Shown: positions 1 to 12,515 of the stretch, one piece after another
Numbering within the stretch: the first letter of the stretch is position 1
Layout: each line of letters begins with the position of its first letter
Made by a program: the position numbers and the translations under genes
The notes under the pieces: model-generated
Seen by the model: the letters and a program-made list of their open reading frames with translations, nothing else
What the model was told of the DNA's origin: nothing
Databases searched by the model: none
Source of the DNA: Megalobrama amblycephala
Lineage: Eukaryota; Chordata; Actinopteri; Cypriniformes; Xenocyprididae
DNA length: 64,000 nt
Reading direction: 5' to 3'
NCBI RefSeq assembly: GCF_018812025.1
Contig: NC_063051.1
Span: 4,961,896-5,025,895, forward strand

Positions 1-56
1 CATAGATGACTTATGAAAAAGTACCATGCTATTACTGTGCTTTTTTTTAGACGTGC

Positions 57-106
<50 letters not shown>

Positions 107-117
107 GTGTGTGTGTA
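57..117. repeat. (GT)n microsatellite
   Basis: About 30 GT dinucleotides run almost uninterrupted, broken by one GC step near 102. This is a simple sequence repeat and likely to be length-polymorphic. Confidence 0.97.
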
Positions 118-437
118 GGAGCACCAGTCTCAGGGTATGGTTTTTGATTTGGAAGTTGAGATTCAAAATTTACTTGGCTTAAAAATCTGAGTGGATGGCA
201 TAACACATTTTATGTGCCATGAAAATACCATGGTATACTGTATGAATGGTATTCATTCAATTCCATTGTATTACCATCTAATACTACCCATTCATTCAAA
301 CCTACACACTGACAAGGTGACAAAAAAGGTGACATGTTTACAAATGAAATCCCTGTAGGGGTGAGTTAAATTTTTTTGTGATTTTAACATGTAAACAAAG
401 CATTCTGGTGCACTAAGGACAACAAAGGACATTTGCT
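118..437. other. Unique-looking noncoding stretch
   Basis: A+T-rich sequence between the GT microsatellite and the first family A element. I see no splice-bounded open frame and no recognisable repeat ends. Confidence 0.5.
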
Positions 438-441
438 TTAA

Positions 442-1387
442 AGGTGCCATCGAATTGAAAATTGAATTTACCTCGGCATAGCTGAATAACAAGAGTTCAG
501 TACATGGAAATGACATACAGTGAGTCTCAAACACCATTGTTTCCTCCTTATATAAATCTCATTTGTTTAAAAGACCTCCGAAGAACAGGCAAATCTCAAC
601 ATAACACAGACTGTTACGTAACAGTCGGGGTGTACGCCCCCGATATTTGCATATGCCAGCCCATGATCGAGGCATTACACAAGGGCAGCCAGTATTAACG
701 TCTGGATGTGCACAGCTGAATCATCAGATTAGGTAAGCAAGCAAGGACAATAGCGAAAAATGGCAGATGGAACAATAATAACTGACATGATCCATGATAA
801 CATGATATTTTTAGTGATATTTGTAAATTGTCTTTCTAATTGTTTTGTTAGCATGTTGCTAAAGTACTGTTAAATGTGGTTAAAGTTACCATCGTTTCTT
901 ACTGTATTCACGGAGACAAGAGCTGTCGCTATTTTCATTTTTAAACACTTGCAGTCTGTATAATGCATAAACACAACTTCATTCTTTATAAATCTCTCCA
1001 ACAGTGTGTAATGTTAGCTTTAGCCACAGAGCACTATCAAACTCATTCAGAATCAAATGTAAACATCCAAATAAATACCATACTTACGCGATTAGACATG
1101 CTGCATGACGAACACTTTGTAAAGATCCATTTTGAGGGTTATATTAGCTGTGTAAACTTTGTTTATGCACTGTTTAAAGCAAGCGTGAGCTCCGGGGGCG
1201 GGGAGCGTGAGCATTTAAAGGGGCCGCAGCCTAAATCGGCTCATATTTAATAATGCTCCAAAATAGGCAGTTAAAAAAATGTATTAAAAAACATCTATGG
1301 GGTATTTTGAGCTGAAACTTCACAGACACATTCAGGGGACACCTTAGACTTATATTACATCTTTTAAAAAGACGTTCTATGGCACCT
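442..1387 (+). mobile_element. TTAA-flanked MITE, family A, copy 1
   Basis: A 946-bp non-autonomous DNA transposon. Its ends are inverted (AGGTGCCATCGAA at the left, TTCTATGGCACCT at the right) and it is flanked by TTAA at 438-441 and 1388-1391, the target duplication typical of piggyBac and Kolobok elements. An 18-bp perfect palindrome centred on TTACGTAA lies at 609-626. Short ORFs inside are not conserved as genes. Five more copies occur at 4003, 7725, 28128, 38509 and 51510. I define the left end as the one followed by TTGAAAATTGAATTTACC, so this copy reads plus. The superfamily is inferred from the TTAA duplication only. Confidence 0.9.
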
Positions 1388-1391
1388 TTAA

Positions 1392-3596
1392 GTAAAAAAA
1401 CAAACCAAAAACATTGACACTGAAACATAAAAAAAAGAAAAAAGAAAAAAAAAAGCTTCACTACATAGCTAATTGAAATACATTAGCAAACAACACTGAT
1501 CATGCTAACACGTAACCATGGTCAACACGATCACTCATTGAAACACAGTGGATTTTGCACCTTTACATGCTCGTTTTTATTTCCCTTGTAACTCTTGACA
1601 ATGACAGACATTAAAATCAGACAGAAATATCAATGCAGTGGGACTTAGCCTTTAACTCAGCAAAAGTATTCCAATTCATTCTGAACTGACGTTGTAATAC
1701 ACTGACGTTAGCTTATGTGCTAACAAGCTTACCAACAAGTTGGAAAGTTTTTGATGGGGTTACGTTAGGAGAAATGTATCACGAAACACTTGCTTGACTT
1801 ACTTACTAACCGACAAAGTAACTTGATTTGGCAAGTTAATGATACTAAAAAGCACTAAAAGCACTACATCGTTGGCAGCATACTTAACTCAGAATTGTTG
1901 TAGTACTGAGAAAAGTTGTGTTAATCCAGGAAGACGATGCCGTTATCTTGATTCTGATTGGCCAAAAGACTCGAGAGCTTGAGAGATGTCTATGGTCTCA
2001 CTCCAGTCTATGAGAAATTAGCCTATACCCCCCGCAATGAATTTCTAAATTATTATTATTTTTTATTTTATTTTTTTCCTAGGGGATATCTGTATAAGGC
2101 TTTCTTCACATCTGGGACACTTTGATTTTTTTTTTTTTTTTTTTTTTTTTCAAAGCTTCACCATATGAAGTAAAGCATTTGTAGATACAGGGTTCCCAAA
2201 GGCCCTCTCTATGCGACATATGTATTCCATTACTAGATGTCTCAAACATTTCTCCAGAACTTGTGGCTTTACAGTCTGCTTGAGTTGAGGATTAGGCACT
2301 CCTGAAATTGATTTATTTCAGCACTAAAACTGTTTATTAAATATAATAGACCATCAAAGTTGTCAGGGGAAGGAAGAGAGAAAAAGGGAGCCATCATCAT
2401 TTACCACAGAAGTGAACGTTTTCAAAAGAGGCAGTTGAAACGTCTTGGTTAAGGCTGAGGTACCACATGGTCTCAAATTACACGTGCATCTTAAACCAAT
2501 TCCAGAAGAGGCTAAGCAATTTTTATTCTAATGACATAGCCATTTACTGTAAATTTTGATTTTCTGTATTTTTTTCATTTCTTTTAGTTTATAAATCTCC
2601 TCTAACCTTCCATTAAAAGCACAAGAAATAAAAATTATAAATGTACGATAGCCCCAGTCAGGAAAGGTTTTTCAAGTCACATAAAATTAAAGAATGTTTA
2701 TTGAACATTTTTCATGTTATTTATCACACTTTTCCTCCCCCATATGAAAAGAGTAGCCTATCTGTAACATACATTTCAGCAGCAGACAAACATATCAGGT
2801 CATTTCCACTAAAGTGGCCTCCTTCCAAATCTGGTAAGGACTTTTAGTCTGCCCCGCATCAGGCATATCAACAAACAGAGCACGCCAAACTACGGGTGGT
2901 CCGATTATCATTATTTGTGTCTTAAACAAGCCTGGAATCTTTAAATACGTGGCAGATGCCAGGCACCCTGTTTTGCAGAGTAATGTGTGCTTGCAAAGGT
3001 CCCGAGACAGCTTCTTTATTTCATACAACACTATATACTCATGATTAATTGTAATTGTAGACTTTTAATTCCTTTAGAGGATGAATAGTTCTTATTTTGG
3101 CCCACGTTGTGACTTTGTGGTTACATTTCTGAGAGTTACAATGTTAACATATGCATTCTGACATTCAGTAACACACAGTGATGTTCGATGTGACAGGAAA
3201 TTTTGGTCATGGATTAATGCGATGTGACAACACTGTTTTGATAGCAAATTACTAACAAATGAAAGCCACTGCATTTATAAAACTTTCCACAGCAGTTAGC
3301 TGTTTCTGTTTACAACATCCCATAGAGAATGATTTGATGTTGACACAGTTGTAGCCATCATCGGTAATGATGCGTGTCACTGATGAAAGCTTTCAACACA
3401 ACTGCTTTTTAAGTCATTTATCAGAATGCATACTTCTAATCATCTGCAACATCTGGAACAACCCTGGGATATGTAAACTAAAGTGAAGACGAAGAGAAAG
3501 TCTGCATACTGGAATGTAAACTTTAAGTGTGGTATTTTTATGAAGAGTTTCAGTGTAAGAGACATTATGGATGCTTTTTTTTCTCTCTCCATTTTC
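1392..3596. other. Noncoding stretch with long T runs
   Basis: No gene was recognised. It contains an A-rich tract just after family A copy 1 (near 1425-1455) and a run of about 26 T at 2126-2151. The remainder is unique-looking A+T-rich DNA without paired splice sites around an open frame. Confidence 0.5.
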
Positions 3597-3600
3597 TTAA

Positions 3601-5006
3601 AGGATTAGTTCACTTCAGAATTAAAATTTCCTGATTATTTACTCAACCCCATGTCATCCAAGATGTTTATGTCATTCTTTCTTCAGTCGAAAATAAATTA
3701 AGGTTTTGAGCAAAACATTCCAGGGTTTTTCTCCATAACAGTTCCCAATGGGTTGAAAGTCCAAACTGCAGTTTCAGTGCAGCTTCAAATGGCTCTACAC
3801 GATCCCAGAAATAAGTGTCTTGTGTAACGAAACGATCTGTCATTTTCAAAAAAAAAAAAAAAAAAAAAAGTATATACTTTTTAACCACAAATGCTCGTCT
3901 AGCACTAGCTCTGCGATGTGCCACACATTATGCAATCATGTTGGAAAGGTCAAGTCCACTATATGGAGAAAAATCCTGGAATGTTTTCTTCAAAAACCTT
4001 AAAGGTGCCGTAGAACGTGTTTTCAAAAGATGTAATATAAGTCTAAGGTGTCCCCTGAATGTGTCTGTGAAGTTTCAGCTCGAAATACCCCATAGATTTT
4101 TTTTTATTCATTTTTTTTAACTGCCTATTTTGGGGCATCATTAAATATGCACCGATTCAGGCTGCAGCCCCTTTAAATTCTCGTGCTCCCCACCCCCAGA
4201 GCTCACGCTTGCCTTAAACAGCATAAACAAAGTTCACACAGCTAATATAACCCTCAAAATGGATCTTTACAAAGTGTTCGTCATGCAACATGTCTAATCG
4301 CGTAAGTATGGTATTTATTTGGATGTTTACATTTGATTCTGAATGAGTTTGATGGTGCTCTGTGGCTAAAGCTAACATTACACACTGTTGGTGAGATTTA
4401 TAAAGAATGAAGATGTTTATGAATTATACAGACTGCAAGTGTTTAAAAAAAATTAAAATAACGACGTCTCTTGTCTCTGTGAATACAGTAAACATGCTAA
4501 CGACACAGCAACATGCTAACGAAACATTTAGAGAGACAATTTACAAATATCACTAAAAATATCATGGATCATGTCAGTTATTATTGCTCCATCTGCCATT
4601 TTTCGCTGTTGTTCTTGCTTGCTTACCTAGTCTGATGATTCAGCTGTGCACATCCAGATTTCCTGCCCTTGTGTAATGCCTTGAACATGAGCTGGCATAT
4701 GCAAATATTGGGGACGTACATATTAATGATTCCGACTGTTACGTAACAGTCGGTGTTATGTTGAGATTCGCCTGTTCTTCTGAGGTCTTTTAAACAAATG
4801 AAATTTATATAAGAAGGAGGAAACAATGGTGTTTGAGACTCACTGTATGTCATTTCCATGTACTGAACTCTTGTTATTCAACTATGCCAAGGTAAATTCA
4901 ATTTTCAATTCTAGGGCACCTTTAATTTTCAATAGAAGAAAGAAAGATGATGACATGTTGGTGAGTAAATTTTCAGGAAATTTTAATTCTAAAGTGAACT
5001 AATCCT
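3601..5006. mobile_element. TTAA-type MITE (AGGATTAGTTCACTT family), interrupted by family A copy 2
   Basis: The ends are inverted repeats: AGGATTAGTTCACTTCAG at the left and its complement, ending ...GTGAACTAATCCT, at the right. The left flank is TTAA (3597-3600) and the right flank is GTAA, a one-base decayed duplication. The internal 5' part is shared with the partial copy at 61837. A poly(A) run lies at about 3849-3869. Family A copy 2 occupies 4003-4921, so the original element was only about 480 bp. No transposase is present. Confidence 0.82.
4003..4921 (-). mobile_element. TTAA-flanked MITE, family A, copy 2 (nested)
   Basis: A 919-bp copy in the opposite orientation to copy 1. It begins AGGTGCCGTAGAACG, ends CTAGGGCACCT and is flanked by TTAA at both sides (3999-4002, 4922-4925). 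The central palindrome is complete here at 22 bp. It sits inside the older element at 3601-5006, so it inserted later. Confidence 0.9.
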
Positions 5007-6295
5007 GTAACTTTTGAGTTTTTAAGGCATGTGTACTATTGCTGTTGCTCATACTTTGGATCAGGGTTTTGTAAGTGTTACACTTTTGTGCACCGTTTGT
5101 TTTACAGACATAAATAATGTCTAAAAAAATTATATATAACATTTTTATTACTTTTCTGTATTAATTTTATTTAGTGTTTTTTAGTTTATAAACAAGCACA
5201 TTGATTGACTGATTGATTGATTGATTGATTTGATTTGATTGATTAGTTGTAATCACAATTCAAACAAGCCATCTTTATATCTGGTTGGAAATATCTCCAA
5301 ATTGGTTTTGTAAAATTTTGTGACTGCCTCCTGACAAAATCTGGTCAGAAGACTGTAAATGTGACTTGATGACAATGATGGTGTCGTAGAATGCAATCAA
5401 AGAAAAATGCAACAAAAGAAAATCCAAATGCCACCAAACCATAAAGCGAAACAGCAGACCTGTGGAAGAATTCAGATTTAGCTTTGGGAAGACATCCAGG
5501 AATGAGGAGACGTTATCGTTGGTGCTCATCAGGCCTGAGTTATGAGAAGCATCACTGATCTCTTGTTCTTTGTGCAGGAATCAAACGGCCTATCTTCATT
5601 TTCCGTGTGGCGCACACATAAAAACACACACAGATGCAGGGATGCATGCGGGAGAATGAGGACATGCTCATGTACGCTCTTGTACCGAGGGTGAAGAAGC
5701 TCTGAGATTGAGAAGACAAGAAGTCTGTCAGGTTGAAGCTCGTTGCAGATGGTTTTATGCAGACAGGTGGCACAGATTTCTCAATCATTATCAGGCTTAG
5801 ATGGAATATGCAGACCTTTATGCATGATTTTAGTGGAAATTCTGCTGATTGGATTTATATGGAATTATATATTTCCCTTTATGTGTTAAATGGAACTAAA
5901 AGTACAGTTATAAGAGTATAATATTAATCAGTGAAGTAGATGATATTATTTTTATAGAAAATATGAATTGCACTTGCCCATGCAAAACTAGGTTTATGGG
6001 CAACTAGTTATGCATGCCAGGCCAGTAGTTGGCGATGTCACTTTGTAATGAAACACTACACGCCTATAGACTGAACATGTAATACGCATGTGCATGACGT
6101 CACTGTTTTCACAAATTACGTTTTTGTAGCTTACAAGGAGAAGAAAATGGTATAGTTTTCAAAAACGTGCACTTTGAAACCCGTTTTCAAAAGTTTGCAT
6201 TTTGAGGCCCCCAAAACGCCGTTGTTGTGTAAATGAATGGCCAAAATGTTAAAAAGCTTTCTATTTTAGTTGAAAACAATGTCGTGTAAACAGTT
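5007..6295. other. Noncoding stretch with a TTGA tract
   Basis: A (TTGA)n-like simple repeat lies at 5201-5244. From about 6090 to 6290 the text (for example 'CCAAAACGCCGTTGTTGTGTAAATG') resembles a decayed dispersed fish repeat. A minus-strand open frame at 5275-5529 has no recognisable domain. Confidence 0.5.
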
Positions 6296-6382
6296 CCCTC
6301 AGTTGCTAAGGTGTTCTGAGTCATTTTTAACACATTGCAATGTGGTTGCTAGGGTGTTCTGTGTGGTTGCTAGGTGGTTACT
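6296..6382. repeat. GGTTGCTAGGGTGTTCT minisatellite-like repeat
   Basis: Repeated degenerate units of GTTGCTAGG-TG-TTCTG occur three to four times in under 90 bp. Tracts of this composition are common in cyprinid genomes. Confidence 0.7.
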
Positions 6383-7525
6383 TTTTAGCCCAATTCAAAA
6401 AAGCAAAGTTTACAATTCTTGCTGTTGAATGGAATTGCGTCAATAAGGAGTTGTAAGATTTTATTAATGCTTCATAGATTAAAAAGGGAATGAAACTATA
6501 TAAAGAATTACTGAACAACTGTTTTTACAAGGCATATAATCAGTCATGGAGGTCAACAGGGCAAATATTTGTATTTTGTTGAGTATGAAAACCTCCCTTG
6601 TCTCATGAAATATCCACAGCGTTACACATTCATGCCTTGTGTAACAGTATAAATCAACGTAATTGATAAAATGTCTCATGATTAACGGCAGCTCTCTGAA
6701 CCTTTAGATATGAGTTATTAAATAGTTTTGTAAAAAAAAAAAAAAAGTAGATAAAATAAAGATCAGCCACTACTATGGTGAGTCATAGACCTTTATTATG
6801 CATGTCACCATTTCATCTTCAGGATGACAGCTGGGTTAGATAAGCAAAGAGACCCCAGTTATCTAGCTTTCCACTTCAGATCACTTTCAAAAAGCCTATG
6901 CTCTTTACCCACAACACAAATGACCTGAAACGCAGCTCCTCAGCATGAAGAGAAATCTACATGTCCTTCAAAAGAAAATGAGTGATACAGACTGATTCAA
7001 AACAGCTGGATGGCTCTCTTGAGAAACAGGGGGCCAGTGACACACTAGTCGGACTATGTGTTTTAAATGTAAACACGTGGGCTCCCCTGTTTCTTTTGAT
7101 CGCATTCTCCATTTTGAAAAAGTGCCATTTATAATCAACAACCTGAGGTGGTAACCCTTTACAGATGCTTTTGTTAAAGTCCAATGCAACACTTTTTTTG
7201 TAAAAGCATGTCTTCTGTACTATGCAGGGGTTACATTTGAAAGACCAGATGGCTACAGACAGAGCTCAGGTATTGGTTGAATATTTCTAGGTCCTGTTTT
7301 CCCTCAGATTAACCTCAGAACACATCTGCTTCCTAATGTAGTGTGAGTGAAAGCACATTCGAGCAGCTGTCCACCTCACTGAGCTGAGTGCAGTGAACAA
7401 GAAGCATTTGTCCATTTAATATCAAGAGTTGTATCTTAGTCATCATGTTTAGGCAAGTTTTATGTAAGTTTAGGCTTTGGTTGTGTTTAACTGCACGTTA
7501 TTGTTTTTGTTCTGTTTACTTAGTA
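6383..7525. other. Noncoding stretch, no feature recognised
   Basis: Unique-looking sequence with an A run near 6730. Two overlapping minus-strand frames near 6957-7192 compete with each other and neither looks like a real exon. Confidence 0.45.
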
Positions 7526-7712
7526 ACAGTTTACAATAAGGTTCATTAACATTAGTTAATTCATTAAGTATAATGAACTAACCATGAACAACAATTTTAC
7601 AGAATTTTATAAGCTAGGTTAATATTATATTCATGTATGTTCAATGTATAAAATTATTGTTTATATTGTTAGTTGCATTAGTTAACAAATTGAACCGTAT
7701 TGTAAAGTAAAT
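7526..7712. mobile_element. Short inverted-repeat MITE (TTTACAATAAGGTTCATTA family)
   Basis: The left end reads CAGTTTACAATAAGGTTCAT and the right end reads GAACCGTATTGTAAAGTAA, an imperfect inverted repeat enclosing A+T-rich sequence rich in TTAGTTAA. This is a common teleost miniature element. Family A copy 3 lies only 12 bp to its right. Confidence 0.7.
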
Positions 7713-7724
7713 TTATATAATTAA

Positions 7725-8328
7725 AGGTGCCATCAAACGTTTTTTTACAAGATGTAATATAAGTCTAAGGTGTCCCCTGAATGTGTCTGCGAAGTTTCAG
7801 CTCAAAATACCCCATAGATTTTTTTTAATCAATTTTTTTAACTGCCTATTTTGAGGCATAATTAGAAATGCGCCGATTCAGGCTGCGGCCCCTTTAAATT
7901 CTCGCGCTCTCCGCCCCCTCCCGAGCTCTCGACTCTATCACTGCATAAACAAAGTTCACACAGCTAATATAACCCTCAAAATGGATCTTTACAAAGTGTT
8001 CATCATGCAGCATGTCTAATCGCGTAAGTATGGTATTTATTTGGATGTTTACATTTGATTCTGAATGAGTTTGAGGCTATGCTCCGTGGTTAATGGCTAA
8101 TGCTACACTGTTGGAGAGATTTATAAAGAATGAAGTTGTGTTTATGAATTATACAGTCGGTGTTATGTTGAGATTCGCCTGTTCTTCGGAGGTCTTTTAA
8201 ACAAATAAGATTTATATAAGAAGGAGGAAACAATGGTGTTTGAGACTCACTGTATGTCATTTCCATGTACTGAACTCTTGTTATTCAACTATGCCGAGGT
8301 AAATTCAATTTTCAATTTGATGGCACCT
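7725..8328 (-). mobile_element. TTAA-flanked MITE, family A, copy 3 (internally deleted)
   Basis: A 604-bp copy with both termini intact (AGGTGCCATCAAACG ... TTGATGGCACCT) and TTAA on each side (7721-7724, 8329-8332). The internal segment is shortened: the sequence jumps from 'GAATTATACAG' straight to 'TCGGTGTTATGTTGAG', losing about 300 bp including the left half of the palindrome. A deletion at a palindrome fits abortive gap repair or replication slippage. Confidence 0.9.
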
Positions 8329-8332
8329 TTAA

Positions 8333-10230
8333 TGTTTTGTTACTTCTGTTTTGTTTTCTAGTTTTATCGGAATTGAACTATTCATTTTATATTGTTCTGA
8401 AGTATGAACAGAACACCTTCCAAAATAAACATTGATTCATCAAAAACTACAGAATTTCTATGAATAGGCATTAAACCATCTTGTTTATTTAATTATTTTT
8501 GCCAAAATAAGCCCAGTGAAAGCCACTGTTTGTAAATTGTTAGTTTTTTCCCCAGGATCCTATTAGAGAATGCATAACATGGAACAGTATTACAATGACT
8601 TGGACTTTGAAAATATTTCCATCCTTTAAAGTCCACATCAAAAACCTAAACTAAAGTGACCTGAGGATTACAAGATTGAGGTAAAGCTGGGCTAAATGAC
8701 TCGTGGCGTTCCTGTTCAAAAGTTGCCACAAAGCTCTTGGACCCAATGACTTTGCACCAACGCTCGAAACCGAGCAGTTGATGAAAGTTTAGGGTCCATT
8801 TACAGCTGTGCAGATGTTCAGCCCATGCATGTTACACGCACTGCTGGAAACACATAAAGTTTGGTGAGACCAGCTGCATTCTTTACATTCTACTTAAATA
8901 AGTCTATGGAACCTTTGTAGAGGTTTTAGAATAAAAAGAAGCTTACTAAAAGAAGCTTTGGTGTTCTGATGTTGAAAGGCCATTTAGAGACATTCAAGCC
9001 AAGTCTGTTTTTACGCCAACGTCTCTCTGGACTGCATTGAGACTAATTAGAAACTTCAGATAACATTGAGGCTGTACTGAAAGACCATTGAGGGGACTTT
9101 CCCTCTCCAACAGAGAAAGAGCGATGAGGAGTTGGTGGTTAGCTTGGACGAAAATTAGTGGCGCAGAGGTCAACATATCCAGCGCAGTTGATTTGAACAG
9201 TTAATGCGTTTAACAGTTTCTAAACTACCGTTTCCAAGCTCCCGGCTTCTTACATGATGTTTCCGTGAAGGTATTGACGGAGTGACCAAAATCATAACCT
9301 TCAGGAGTCTCTCTGTCTCTCGCCGTCATGCACTCCAAATATTTCTGTCTCGTAAAGTCGGCAGTCGCACTGTCGAACAAGCAGGCGGGCCAAGTTCAAA
9401 GAGTACACTTTCTTCTGAGGGTGGGCACTTTGGCCCCATGGCAAGAGTCTGACAATGCCTATAGAAGATTTACAAGGCTATGAAACGGCTTATCAGATAA
9501 AACATTCATCGGAGAGGGAGACAGAAGGAGAAACGGTAAACTAAGGAGCCGAGAGGTGCAGGGTGAAGAAAACCAGAGAGATATGAGGGGTGAAGCGAGG
9601 AGACGAGACGTAGCTTAGACATGAAGAGAGACAGAGCGTTCTCAATAACGAAGATCACTTAATCATCCTTTACCATCAAAACCATTCTCTATTTTCATCC
9701 AGTCTGGATGGTTCTCAAAATAAACATTTACGGACCTGAAAAATTCTCCCTCTTCTGGAGATATCAGATAGCGCAATCCATCAGTCCGCAGACCACAAAA
9801 TTATACAGCTAATACTCCATCCGCCAGGCGGCTCAATATGACTAAATGTGAAAATCAGTGAAATGAAGCAGGCCTGAGACATCCCGGCACCAAATAATTG
9901 AACGTTAAGATGCAATTGAATGAGCAAGACCTGTCAGTTAGGCTCAAAATGAAACAACAATAATGTCAAAATGGGGAAATGAACACACATCTGGTAGAAA
10001 GATGTCCTCTTATTTGTCTAGGTGGCTTGCGGTAGCTAGGCTTATCCTGACAAACCTTTTCCTTTCTAAATAGATATAAATTATTTAACATTGAAACTCT
10101 GCCTAAGTATTCCTGATGACTGATTACTGCTAGCATTGAGGCATTTTGAGTGAATCCAGTAAAAGTGAAAGGATATCGTGTCTGTTCACTGATTCGCTGA
10201 TTCACTTAGCTAGATCAGCTATAATGACAT
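8333..10230. other. Long unique-looking noncoding stretch
   Basis: About 1.9 kb with no repeat ends recognised. G+C content is a little higher at 8700-9700 and the text is non-repetitive. No frame longer than 60 codons has splice sites I can defend. Confidence 0.5.
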
Positions 10231-11760
10231 CTTAAAGAAGTATTCTAGGTTCAGTACAAGTTAAAGGAGTCATAAATTGCAAAATCAAATTTTCCTTGAT
10301 CTTTTGACATATAAGAGGTCTTTGTGTGATGAAAATAGCCTGTAAGTTTTAGAACTCAATACTTCCTATTTTGTCCAAAAACAGCTTTTATTGAAACCAA
10401 GCTCCCAAAATGACTTGTTTCAGATTTTGTCTCAGTATGAAGTAACAGTGTGATGAAAGACCGCCTCTGCAGAATCAAGGCCTGCATCTACATCATTGCC
10501 TCTTTAGCCCCGCCCACCAATTCACACATGTCATATAGTAATACAAGACAGACGCAAACACAGGATTACTCAAGCAACAAAACAATAGGGATGCCTCTGA
10601 GGATTGCAATTTACAAAGTTCCAGATCACGCCAGTTAGTTCACTTCATTTTACTGTGGATTTGTTTTTAGGCTTTTCAGAGAGACTGAGAAAAAAAGACC
10701 AAGAGCCGACTACATTGGATCTGACAGTAACGTCGCAACACACAAGTGTGAGTAACAATGTTATTAATCATGCATCACTATTACTTTGTCTGTTACAGAT
10801 CATTTGATATGTATTCACATTACCTAAATTTTATTGAAAATGATGAACGATGAGTATAAGAATGACAGTGCGACAAACAATGGTACTTCATTCATGATTT
10901 GTTTGCACAAAACACCCACGTTATCCTGTCAGCTATAACTGTGGTAACTCCCAAGTACATAAACTTTATTTCCCACAACCAAGACTTATAAAGTATATGT
11001 AATACGCATAAATGTTTCACAGTTGGCAAATTTTTCAACTATGTAACTATCGTATTCGTTGCAACACTAATATAATGATATGAAATACAATGCTACCTCA
11101 CAAATACATAAGGAATAAATATAAATAAAGATGATTAATTAGCAATCTATCACAGACAGGACTGAGTATCCTTGGTATTTAAATGAAGGTTTGGTGTAGA
11201 TTTGTCTTCTGATTTGGGATCAGACTCTAGCTCAAACATGTATGGCAAACATCTGAAGTTTTCAAAACAATTGAAAATTATTTTAATATGCAAAACTGTT
11301 CCCCAATCATAGCAACTTCTAAGTCTTGAATGCGGAATGCCTATCAAAGAAAATAGCCTATTACTTCTAAATTATGGATGTTTTTTTTTACGTAAAATCT
11401 TGCTAACATTATAATTGGACCTCAAATAACATTATAAAAAGTTTTAAGAAATGTAGTTCATGACCCCTTTAAGATAAACTGGCAGCATTTGTGGCATATT
11501 GTTGGTTACTACAACAATTGATTTCAAATCTCTACTTTTCTTAAAATAAAAATAAATAAATAAAAAATCAAGGTTGGTTAGGCGTTTACAATGGAAGTAA
11601 ATGGGGCCAGATTTGGAGGATTTAAAAGCAGAAATGTCAAGTTTATAATTTTATATTATGTGCTGTGCATGAGCTGTAAAGTTGTGCTTGCCATTTTTAC
11701 AGTTGTTTTAGGTTTATGGCATTGCATTGTCATAGCTACAGAGTAGTAAAATTGAATGTA
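10231..11760. mobile_element. Decayed dispersed MITE interrupted at its TTAA
   Basis: The left part at 10233-10260 (TATTCTAGGTTCAGTACAAG) and the right part from 11473 (GATAAACTGGCAGCATTTGTGGCATA...TTACAATGGAAGTAAATGGGG) read as one common cyprinid repeat once the 1.2-kb insertion at 10265-11468 is set aside. I recognise the family by its text only, and its right limit is approximate. Confidence 0.5.
10265..11468. mobile_element. TTAA-flanked element of 1.2 kb (AGGAGTCATAAA family), nested
   Basis: It begins AGGAGTCATAAATTGC after TTAA (10261-10264) and ends TTCATGACCCCT before TTAA (11469-11472). The ends are an imperfect inverted repeat (AGGAGTCAT / ATGACCCCT). The interior is A+T-rich and holds no transposase-like frame. 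It interrupts an older repeat exactly at a TTAA. Confidence 0.8.
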
Positions 11761-11889
11761 ACTTCACACAGAAAAGATTAGTAAGTGATTTTTTCCACAC
11801 TAAAATCATGTTAACATGCATATAGTTAATGTTTTGTGGATACAGCATAGCCTACTATTGAAACGTTTATGGATTGGCCCATTACGATG

Positions 11890-12465
11890 TAATGGGTGTA
11901 ACGATACCCTCGTGTCACAATTCAAAACATACACAATGCTGAACTCACGATACGATATTATTGCAATACTCCAAGACATATGGTAAAAGTATAACAAAAA
12001 AATGTACTGTTGATTAAAATACTAAATTTGGGATTACATTGGGAATGGAAATGAATTGTCTTGGACTTGGTGCTGGTAACTCAATGCACAGGACAATGGT
12101 AACACCAGAATAAAAATATTCATGATTCTAACTCTGAACCACAGATTTATTTTAGATGAATATATTTGCACTCTGTCACTGACTAGATATATTTAAATAG
12201 GCCACTTTTTCTAGTAACATAAGACATTTGGCATTATCAGGACCCACAAATATTCCTCCATTGCATTATTATACATTATATTCAACATTATATATAGTAG
12301 TTTAATGTACTGTAGTACTGACACTAAAACTCTAAACTTGAAATTTTTCTCACAGTAATTTTCATTGTGGGTGAACTATGCACAACACATATTGTTACTA
12401 TCCAAGAAATTGTTGCTTTTCTTTGTATTGTGAAATATATTGTGACACGATATATTGTTACACCC

Positions 12466-12468
<3 letters not shown>
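11890..12468. mobile_element. hAT-like element (GGGTGTAACGATA ends)
   Basis: The left end TAATGGGTGTAACGATA and the right end TATATTGTTACACCCCTA are inverted versions of the TAGGGGTGTAACGATA terminus found on many vertebrate hAT miniature elements. The interior repeats ACGATAC-type motifs. I could not resolve an 8-bp duplication because the right flank is a (TA)n tract. Confidence 0.65.

Positions 12469-12509
<41 letters not shown>
12469..12509. repeat. (TA)n microsatellite
   Basis: About 20 TA dinucleotides directly abut the hAT-like right end. Confidence 0.95.

Positions 12510-12515
<6 letters not shown>

Noticed and set aside
4623..4859. Conserved short frame starting MEMTYSESQTPLFPP seen in several places
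   Set aside because: It recurs because it lies at the left end of family A MITEs in both orientations; it has stops at different places in each copy.
5275..5529. 84-codon minus-strand frame starting MSTNDNVSSFLDVFPK with a hydrophobic middle
   Set aside because: It looks protein-like at first sight and contains an acceptor-like TTCTTCCACAG, but no family is recognised and no donor site confirms an exon.
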